Shown: positions 58,245 to 64,000 of the stretch, in pieces
Layout of the letters: each line of letters begins with the position of its first letter
Numbering within the stretch: position 1 is the first letter of the stretch
Translations under genes and position numbers: made by a program
Assembly (NCBI GenBank): GCA_050290225.1
Contig: JBNKHG010000016.1
Coordinates: 14,572 to 78,571, forward strand
Reading direction: 5' to 3'
Origin: JBNKHG01 sp050290225
GTDB taxonomy: Bacteria; Pseudomonadota; Gammaproteobacteria; Pseudomonadales; Cellvibrionaceae
Length of the DNA: 64,000 nt
The notes under the pieces: model-generated
The model's input: the letters and a program-made list of their open reading frames with translations, nothing else
What the model was told of the DNA's origin: nothing
Databases searched by the model: none

Positions 58245-59405
58245 ATGTTCAAACTTGGTTTGATAGTCAACCCTGTGGCGGGTATTGGTGGTGCTGCAGG
58301 CCTGAAAGGCAGCGACGGTGAGGCCACTGTACAAGAGGCACTGAGACGCGGTGCCCGGCCTCGGGCTCCGGAGCGGGCCGGGAGGGTTCTCGGGGTGTTG
58401 GCGGCGGCACGGAATCACCTGAAAATTTACTGCTATGCCGGCGATATGGGTGAGACAGTGGCACGTGATCTGGGTTTTGCCGTGCAACTGGTGGGGAATC
58501 CGGCAACTGCCTCCACCACTGCTGCCGACACCGAAGCCGCCGCCCGGGCCTTGAGGCAGCAAGGTGTGGACTTGATATTGTTTGTGGGTGGGGATGGTAC
58601 CGCCCGCAATATCGTCAATGCCATAGGTGCCCAACAGCCGGTACTGGGTGTGCCCGCCGGCGTCAAGATGCATTCGGGCGTTTACGCCGTATCACCAGAG
58701 GCTGCCGGGGAAATTGTCCGCATGCTGATACGGCGGGAGCTGGTCACTCTTACCGAGCAGGAGGTGCGGGATATTGATGAAGACGCCTTTCGTCAAGGCG
58801 TCGTCAAAGCCCGATACTACGGCGAATTGCTTGTGCCGGAAGAGGGGCGTTTTCTGCAGCAGGTGAAAAATGGCGGCCGCGAGGTGGAGGAACTGGTATT
58901 GGCCGATATCGCCGCCGGGATTGTCGAGAATATGGATGACAGGACCCTTTACATCATCGGCCCCGGTTCCACCACCCGTGCGGTGATGGAGGAATTGCGC
59001 CTGGATAACACCCTGCTGGGAGTCGACCTGGTGTGTGATCAGCAGCTGCTGGCCAGTGATGTCACAGGCCAGCAGCTGGAAGCGGCAGTGGATGCCCACG
59101 CCGGACCGGTCAAGGCCATTGTCACCGCGATTGGTGGCCAGGGGCATATTATCGGTCGCGGGAACCAGCAATTGACCCCAAAGGTACTGCATCGCTTGGG
59201 GCGGGAAGGGTTACAGGTCATCGCCACCAAAACCAAGATACTCGAGCTCGAAGGTCGCCCCCTGTTAGTGGACAGCAACGATGTAGCGCTGGATTGCGCC
59301 CTGCAGGGGTATGTACGGGTGACCACCGGTTATCGGGACTCGATTATGTACCCGGTGGGGTATCCGGCGTCTGCGCAGTCGCCCGATAACAGGGAGTCTT
59401 TGTGA
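58245..59405 (+). CDS. ATP-NAD kinase-family protein
   Basis: A 386-residue protein beginning MFKLGLIVNPVAGIGGAAGL, with the kinase signature LILFVGGDGTARNIVNAIG near residue 107 and VLGVPAGVKMHSGVYA. These match the large ATP-NAD kinase-like (NADK-related, AcoX-like) branch, longer than the canonical NadK. It may phosphorylate NAD or another diphosphate compound; the substrate is uncertain. Its stop overlaps the start of the next gene. Confidence 0.83.
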   Translation: MFKLGLIVNPVAGIGGAAGLKGSDGEATVQEALRRGARPRAPERAGRVLGVLAAARNHLKIYCYAGDMGETVARDLGFAVQLVGNPATASTTAADTEAAARALRQQGVDLILFVGGDGTARNIVNAIGAQQPVLGVPAGVKMHSGVYAVSPEAAGEIVRMLIRRELVTLTEQEVRDIDEDAFRQGVVKARYYGELLVPEEGRFLQQVKNGGREVEELVLADIAAGIVENMDDRTLYIIGPGSTTRAVMEELRLDNTLLGVDLVCDQQLLASDVTGQQLEAAVDAHAGPVKAIVTAIGGQGHIIGRGNQQLTPKVLHRLGREGLQVIATKTKILELEGRPLLVDSNDVALDCALQGYVRVTTGYRDSIMYPVGYPASAQSPDNRESL

Positions 59406-60439
59406 TGGCCGGTTTTTTGGGCAACAAGCCACTTGGTGAGGGGGCAGATATTGCCTCTCAGGAAGAGGGTGCGGATGCGCCTGAATCCAGTGTCACTACT
59501 CTCATAACCCACCTGTCTCCTCCACTGTTGCAACTGGATGCCGCCTCCGGGTGGCAGGATAGCCGTCGTTTGTTTCATGGCCGTGGTCAATGTTACCCGG
59601 GACTGGCCTTTGTTTGCGTCGACCTCTTTGATCCGGTGGTGGTGGTTACCCTGTTTTATGAGCCGCCCAAGGGCTGGGAGGCCAGGTTCGTGCGACAGCT
59701 GACATCACTGTTGTCTGCTACGCGGCTGCAGGGCCTAATACTGCAGCGCCGTTATTTGCAGGGTGCTCCGGTGGAGGTGACTTGGGGGTGTTTGCCGGAA
59801 ACGGTGTTTGCCCGCCGTCGAGGTCAGCGCTTTCAACTGAAGCTGGGACAACGCCAGAACAGCGGCTATTTTCTCGATATGGAACCGGGACGTGCCTGGC
59901 TGGAAGGTCGTGCTGCCGGAAAACGGGTGCTGAACCTGTTCGCCTATACCTGCGCCTTCTCGGTAGTGGCACTGGGGGCTGGTGCAGAGCAGGTGGTGAA
60001 TGTGGATATGAGTCGCGCTGCCCTTCAGCAGGGAAGGGACAATCACAATCTCAACCAGCTGGATCCGCGTCAAAGCCTGTTTGTGGCCGAAAATATTATG
60101 AAATCCTGGGGGCGTATCAGGCGCCGCGCGCCTTTCGATCTGTTGGTGGTGGATCCTCCCTCCTACCAGCCTGGCAGTTTTGTGGCTAAAAAGGATTATG
60201 CCCGGGTGATCCGGCGTATTCCCGAGCTGGTGGTGCCCGGTGGCGAGATCCTGGCCTGTTTGAATGCGCCAGAGCTGGGGGAGGCTTTTTTGACCGAACT
60301 GTTTGCTGCCGAAAGCCCCCAATGCCGGTTTGTGGAGCGCCTGGTGCCGAGTCCGGACTTTCCTGACAGCAATCCCGATCGGCAACTCAAACTGTTGGTG
60401 TTTTGCTATGAGCCGGAACCGGCAGCAACGGTAAGTTAA
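59405..60439 (+). CDS. RlmI-like class I SAM methyltransferase
   Basis: A 344-residue protein. QNSGYFLDMEPGRAW and NLFAYTCAFSVVALGAGAEQ form the S-adenosylmethionine site of RlmI/RlmK-type rRNA methyltransferases near residues 150-200. LLVVDPPSYQPGSF carries the catalytic DPPSY. The N-terminal 90 residues differ from the PUA domain of RlmI, so it is a separate family member with unknown RNA target. The start was set at ATG 59405 (GTG 59402 is also open); it overlaps the previous stop. Confidence 0.82.
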   Translation: MAGFLGNKPLGEGADIASQEEGADAPESSVTTLITHLSPPLLQLDAASGWQDSRRLFHGRGQCYPGLAFVCVDLFDPVVVVTLFYEPPKGWEARFVRQLTSLLSATRLQGLILQRRYLQGAPVEVTWGCLPETVFARRRGQRFQLKLGQRQNSGYFLDMEPGRAWLEGRAAGKRVLNLFAYTCAFSVVALGAGAEQVVNVDMSRAALQQGRDNHNLNQLDPRQSLFVAENIMKSWGRIRRRAPFDLLVVDPPSYQPGSFVAKKDYARVIRRIPELVVPGGEILACLNAPELGEAFLTELFAAESPQCRFVERLVPSPDFPDSNPDRQLKLLVFCYEPEPAATVS

Positions 60440-60455
60440 CCTTCGAGGGCCCCGG

Positions 60456-60917
60456 TTAGCGGTGGTGGCGTGAATCGAGCATCAGTTGTTGTACGAGTTG
60501 ACGGGTAGCCGTGGAGGAACCTCCTTTCAGGGCCTGGCGTAATAGCGCGATGTTGGTGCGCGAAGATTCCAGCACCGAGGCGGGCAGGGAATCTGCTTTG
60601 CTTGCCGGGCGGGATTCGGCCTGCAGATGCGTGCCGCGGGCAGAAAGCAGGGTAAAGGCCTTATGGGTCAGTACCACTTGATCCAGTGCTTCCTGGCGGA
60701 TGGTTTCGGTGTAACGCAGGTAACCGGACTCCGCCAGCCAGATCATTGCACCAAAAGCGGCCTGGTGTCGATCACTGTGGAGCCCGAACTCGTCCGGGGT
60801 GTCGGGGCCTGCGATATCTTCCACGTAAAGAATGGACTTGCGCGGAAAGCTATTGTAAAGCATGGCCAGGATCCGAGCGGCGTCCCGGTAAAAATCCTCG
60901 ATATGCAGATCGCTCAT
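60456..60917 (-). CDS. Conserved hypothetical protein, 153 residues
   Basis: I do not recognise a family. The N-terminal 100 residues look like a compact fold (FYRDAARILAMLYNSFPRKS, AAFGAMIWLAESGYLRY, then DQVVLTHKAFTLLSA), which recalls winged helix proteins. The last 50 residues are basic and rich in Ser and Gln. It lies between a convergent methyltransferase and the alaA gene, the latter reading into it with 49 bases between. It may be cotranscribed with alaA. Confidence 0.6.
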   Translation of the reverse strand: MSDLHIEDFYRDAARILAMLYNSFPRKSILYVEDIAGPDTPDEFGLHSDRHQAAFGAMIWLAESGYLRYTETIRQEALDQVVLTHKAFTLLSARGTHLQAESRPASKADSLPASVLESSRTNIALLRQALKGGSSTATRQLVQQLMLDSRHHR

Positions 60918-60966
60918 GGTGGCTTATGGCTCCCTGCGCCAGCCCGACTGGCTGCCGCCCGATCTC

Positions 60967-62181
60967 CTATTGTACATAGCGTTCGATAAACTCCCCGAAG
61001 CGGGTCAAGGCATTGCTGAGTTCATCTTCCCTGGGTAGAAATACCACCCGGAAGTGGTCGGGGGTGTCCCAGTTAAAGGCGGTGCCCTGTACCAGCAACA
61101 CTTTTTCCTGGATCAGGAAATCCAGCACCATCTGTTCGTCATCCCGGATTTTGTAGAGATCCAGATTGAGCTTGGGGAACAGGTAAATGGCGCCCTTGGG
61201 TTTGACACAGGAGACCCCGGGGATATCGGTTATCACTTTGTGGGCAAGGTCGCGCTGGTCGCGCAGGCGGCCGCCGGGCAGCACCAGTTCATTGATGCTC
61301 TGGTAGCCCCCCAAAGCGGTTTGCACGGCGTACATGGCCGGAACATTGGCGCACAGACGCATGGAGGCCAGCATGTTCAGCCCTTCAATATAGCTCGTGG
61401 CCCGGTGTTTGGTACCGCTGATCACCATCCAGCCAGAGCGGAATCCAGCCAGGCGGTAGGCCTTGGAAAGTCCATTAAAGCTGATGCAGAGCACGTCGGT
61501 GGCGAGGCTGCCCATGGGTGTGAATTCGGCATCATCGTAGAGAATCTTACTGTAGATTTCGTCGGCAAATATAATCAGATTCTGGGCACGGGCCAGCTCG
61601 ACGATCTGCTCCAACAGGTCCTTGTTGTAGACGGCCCCGGTGGGGTTGTTGGGGTTGATCACCACAATGGCGCGGGTTTTATCGGTAATCTTGCCGGCGA
61701 TATCGTTGATGTCCGGGAACCAGTCTGACTGTTCATCGCAGCGGTAATGCACCGCTTTGCCGCCCCCCAGGTTGACGGCCGCCGTCCACAGCGGGTAGTC
61801 GGGGGAGGGTACCAGGACTTCGTCGCCGTCGTTCAACAGCGCCTGCATGGTCATCACAATCAGTTCGCTGACGCCGTTGCCGAGGTAGATATCATCGATT
61901 TCGACATTGGGTATCTGCAGCTTCTGGCACTCCTGCATGATCGCTTTACGCGCTGCAAACAGGCCGTGGGATTCGACATACCCCTGGGCATTGCGCAGGT
62001 TGTAGATTACATCAAGAATAATTTCGTCCGGCGCCTCGAAACCGAACGGCGCGGGGTTGCCGATATTGAGCTTGAGAATACGGTGCCCCTCCTCTTCCAG
62101 GCGGTGGGCGTGTTCGAGCACAGGGCCACGGATGTCGTAACAGACGCCGTGCAACTTATCGGACTTATTAAAGGTGTGCAT
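60967..62181 (-). CDS. alaA: Alanine transaminase AlaA (YfbQ)
   Basis: A 404-residue class I aminotransferase. It has LKLNIGNPAPFGFEAPDEII near residue 36, VVINPNNPTGAVYNKDLLEQ near residue 174, and the PLP lysine in CISFNGLSKAYRLAGFRSGW near residue 240, with FRVVFLPREDEL near the end. It makes alanine from pyruvate and glutamate. The N-terminal FNKSDKLHGVCYDIRGPVLE is typical for AlaA. Confidence 0.95.
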   Translation of the reverse strand: MHTFNKSDKLHGVCYDIRGPVLEHAHRLEEEGHRILKLNIGNPAPFGFEAPDEIILDVIYNLRNAQGYVESHGLFAARKAIMQECQKLQIPNVEIDDIYLGNGVSELIVMTMQALLNDGDEVLVPSPDYPLWTAAVNLGGGKAVHYRCDEQSDWFPDINDIAGKITDKTRAIVVINPNNPTGAVYNKDLLEQIVELARAQNLIIFADEIYSKILYDDAEFTPMGSLATDVLCISFNGLSKAYRLAGFRSGWMVISGTKHRATSYIEGLNMLASMRLCANVPAMYAVQTALGGYQSINELVLPGGRLRDQRDLAHKVITDIPGVSCVKPKGAIYLFPKLNLDLYKIRDDEQMVLDFLIQEKVLLVQGTAFNWDTPDHFRVVFLPREDELSNALTRFGEFIERYVQ

Positions 62182-62297
62182 TTGCAGTACTATTTCTTGG
62201 TTATCAACGTATTTGGTCGTGCCACGGCCAGACCCGTTTGGAATTCACCGGTTTTTCAGTGACCTTGCCTGGGCATGATTAAAATAAGGGGCGAATT

Positions 62298-62702
62298 ATG
62301 GCAGATCAAACAACAAATGACGATGAAAAGTGGCGCAGTCAGTTATCACCGGAGCAATACCGAATTTGCCGTGAAAAGGGCACGGAACCGGCTTTTAGTG
62401 GCGAATATTGGGCGACTACCGCACAGGGCACCTACGTGTGTCGCTGCTGTCAGCAGGCCCTGTTTTCCTCTGAAACCAAATTTGATGCCGGTTGCGGCTG
62501 GCCCAGTTTTTATCAGCCTGTCGAAGCAGAGGTGATCGAAGAGGCTGTGGACGCCTCCCATGGAATGGTACGAACTGAGGTGATGTGCCAGCACTGTGGC
62601 TGTCACCTGGGGCATGTGTTTCCCGATGGGCCGGCACCGACGGGCCTGCGATACTGTATCAATTCTGCCTCAATTCGATTGGAAGAGGAAAAAGGCAGTT
62701 AA
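62298..62702 (+). CDS. msrB: Methionine-R-sulfoxide reductase
   Basis: A 134-residue MsrB. Zinc is held by two CXXC pairs (CRCC and CQHC). WPSFYQPV forms the pocket, HLGHVFPDGPAPTGLRYCIN has the catalytic Cys, and NSASI closes the domain. It repairs methionine-R-sulfoxide in proteins. It is divergent from alaA and has its own upstream region. Confidence 0.96.
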   Translation: MADQTTNDDEKWRSQLSPEQYRICREKGTEPAFSGEYWATTAQGTYVCRCCQQALFSSETKFDAGCGWPSFYQPVEAEVIEEAVDASHGMVRTEVMCQHCGCHLGHVFPDGPAPTGLRYCINSASIRLEEEKGS

Positions 62703-62737
62703 GCGTTGTGAGGCAGGGGTAAAGTCGAAAGACGGGC

Positions 62738-63529
62738 TCAGTCGTAAACCCGCTTTTTCTTCCAGCGTTCATCCTCTTCGGAGAACTTGTTCCAGGCTTC
62801 CCTGGCCTCCTCCTTTTGGACGGATTGCAGCTCTGTTTCCGCGTAATCGGGCTCTTCTTCCCGCAGCCTGACTTCCAGTTGATTGATGACGTTGTTGATT
62901 TTGGCTACCTGCTTTTGGAAGACGCCCTTGGCGTTTTCCCTTACCAGCAGCTTGCGCGCGAGACTGTAGTAGTGGATGGCAAGCCGGGTTTTCTCGCTCC
63001 CCTCGGCCTGGCGGGCATTCATCAGGTAGGCGTCGACGGACATCTGCAGCACCAGCTGCTTGATTTGGCGGCTGTAGACCTCCAGTTGGGACTGATTTAT
63101 CGAGCCGCGTTTTTGCAGCTGGTGGATAAATTTATTGAGGTCCTCCAGATGCAGCTTGACCTCTTTCACCTGCTGCGGGTTTTCCAGTGCTTTTCGCTTT
63201 GACTGCGCCGGCTTGCGTTTTGCCTCTTCCATTTGGCCGCCGTAAAGCTGCAGCTCCTCCACGTAGGCGGGCTCTCGGGGTTCGAGCTTGGCCAGCTGCT
63301 CGCAGACGTCCACCAGGCAGCGATAGACCAGAATTGTCAGTTCTTTGGTCAGGAAGTCCTGCGGGAAACCGTTCAGCATGAATTTGAAGTTGCGAGCGCG
63401 CACTTGCAGCGCGCTGAGGAGTCGCTGCTTTTGCTTGCGCTTTTTCTCGATGTTCTGCGCGATTACGGCGTAACACAACACGCAAATCAGCAGCGCAACA
63501 ATAATTCCGGCTATATACATTGAAGACAT
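62738..63529 (-). CDS. Membrane-anchored coiled-coil protein, unknown function
   Basis: A 263-residue protein with one N-terminal membrane helix (MYIAGIIVALLICVLCYAVI), then a basic stretch and a long helical, coiled-coil-like region (residues 60-250) rich in Lys, Glu and Gln. It has no catalytic motif I recognise. Helical bundles of this kind occur in conserved proteins of Pseudomonas relatives without a known role. It lies between msrB (convergent) and the tRNA-Glu/Gly operon (divergent). Confidence 0.75.
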   Translation of the reverse strand: MSSMYIAGIIVALLICVLCYAVIAQNIEKKRKQKQRLLSALQVRARNFKFMLNGFPQDFLTKELTILVYRCLVDVCEQLAKLEPREPAYVEELQLYGGQMEEAKRKPAQSKRKALENPQQVKEVKLHLEDLNKFIHQLQKRGSINQSQLEVYSRQIKQLVLQMSVDAYLMNARQAEGSEKTRLAIHYYSLARKLLVRENAKGVFQKQVAKINNVINQLEVRLREEEPDYAETELQSVQKEEAREAWNKFSEEDERWKKKRVYD

Positions 63530-63683
63530 ACGCTAATGCTATCGGCTTGGTCTGTGGCATGCAATCCTGAGCTGACCATCGGATGACCCAGGTCTCAAAG
63601 GGAGGGGCGGAAGGTGTGTGAGGGGGAACGGATTGGTCTGCTAAGTCATTGTTTCCAAACCGCTAAAAAAGGATCGAAAGGTG

Positions 63684-63712
63684 TTGACAGAGCTCCCTCA
63701 GGTCCATAGAAT
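63684..63712 (+). promoter_or_regulatory. Promoter of the tRNA-Glu/tRNA-Gly operon
   Basis: A perfect TTGACA (63684-63689) and TAGAAT (63707-63712) are 17 bases apart. The GC-rich bases right after the -10 box (GCGCTCC) are the kind of discriminator that makes stable RNA promoters sensitive to ppGpp. Confidence 0.85.
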
Positions 63713-63754
63713 GCGCTCCACTTTCTGGCAGCGAGGCTGTTTGAGAGGATCTGG

Positions 63755-63830
63755 GTCCCCTTCGTCTAGAGGCCTAGGACACCGCCCTTTCACGGCGGTA
63801 ACAGGGGTTCGACTCCCCTAGGGGACGCCA
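63755..63830 (+). tRNA. tRNA-Glu (TTC anticodon)
   Basis: A complete 76-base cloverleaf with acceptor GTCCCCT/AGGGGAC, anticodon loop CTTTCAC (TTC), T loop TTCGACT and encoded CCA. Confidence 0.97.
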
Positions 63831-63832
63831 TT

Positions 63833-63908
63833 GCGGGAATAGCTCAGTTGGTAGAGCGCAACCTTGCCAAGGTTGAGGTCGCCGGTTCGAACCCGGTTTC
63901 CCGCTCCA
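63833..63908 (+). tRNA. tRNA-Gly (GCC anticodon)
   Basis: A complete 76-base cloverleaf with acceptor GCGGGAA/TTCCCGC, anticodon loop TTGCCAA (GCC), T loop TTCGAAC and encoded CCA. It follows tRNA-Glu by two bases, so both are cut from one transcript. No terminator is seen before the window end, so more tRNAs may follow. Confidence 0.97.
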
Positions 63909-64000
63909 GTTTCAAGCTTGATGCAAGCGGTATCTGGAGCCATTTGCAGCAAGTAGCCGGAATTCATTCGGCAATGCCACGGACAGTGTGGCAGCAATCG

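Overview
The window is a gammaproteobacterial chromosome segment. Its backbone order (gyrA-pheA-tyrA/aroA-cmk-rpsA-ihfB with the O-antigen locus beside ihfB, and mtaD-ubiG-mupP-yciK on the other side of gyrA) is the one I recall from Pseudomonas aeruginosa. The missing serC, hisC and mtnA, the lapA-lapB-pyrF insertion and the gene content suggest a marine relative such as a Cellvibrionales (Microbulbifer-like) bacterium rather than Pseudomonas itself. The taxonomy is inference from gene order only.

Layout. 0-0.5 kb: start of an SLC13-type permease running off the left edge. 0.6-3.2 kb: toxin-antitoxin island around a tRNA-Val gene (Phd/ParE, DUF4258/YgiT, an orphan HigA, RelE/Xre). 3.2-8.3 kb: wbpV-wbpL-wbpM plus a GT2 glycosyltransferase, the lipid-linked initiation block of an O-antigen. 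8.3-16.4 kb: a visibly AT-rich, translationally coupled nine-gene operon on the minus strand (ABC exporter wzm/wzt, a GT61 enzyme, an acyltransferase, a MaoC hydratase, FdtA/FdtB-like 3-amino-sugar enzymes, a sulfotransferase, a GT-B glycosyltransferase), preceded by a decayed rmlB. 17.3-21.9 kb: cysN and cysD, separated by two MNT-HEPN nucleotidyltransferase/toxin pairs and a four-helix-bundle gene. 22.2-25.6 kb: intact rmlBADC. 25.7-26.5 kb: a third MNT-HEPN pair (MntA/HepT). 26.6-39 kb: housekeeping block pyrF, lapB, lapA, ihfB, rpsA, cmk, a ComEA-like gene, tyrA-aroA fusion, pheA, gyrA. 39.3-43.2 kb (plus strand): mtaD, ubiG, mupP, yciK. 43.2-63.5 kb: mixed-strand metabolic and tRNA/translation-modifying genes (mnmC, trmL, tusA, epmC, pdxB, xni, msrB, alaA), a 7TM hybrid sensor kinase and several conserved unknowns. 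63.7-63.9 kb: tRNA-Glu and tRNA-Gly behind one strong promoter.

How the genes work together. RmlA/RmlB make dTDP-4-keto-6-deoxyglucose. RmlC/RmlD turn it into dTDP-rhamnose, while FdtA/FdtB, the acyltransferase and perhaps the MaoC hydratase turn it into an N-acylated 3-amino-3,6-dideoxyhexose. WbpM/WbpV/WbpL start the glycan on undecaprenyl phosphate, the glycosyltransferases extend it, Wzm/Wzt export it, and the sulfotransferase may sulfate it using activated sulfate from CysDN.

The most unusual structure is mobile. Three inverted-arm elements built from AAGCTTGC-type words each sit directly behind the stop codon of a gene (cysD, lapB, ubiG), and one of them carries a four-helix-bundle gene. 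There are also three MNT-HEPN pairs with the RX4HXY motif within 8 kb, a second copy of the cysD 3' end, a fold-back element at 43.2 kb, a 37-bp relic of wbpV inside the toxin-antitoxin island and the rmlB pseudogene.
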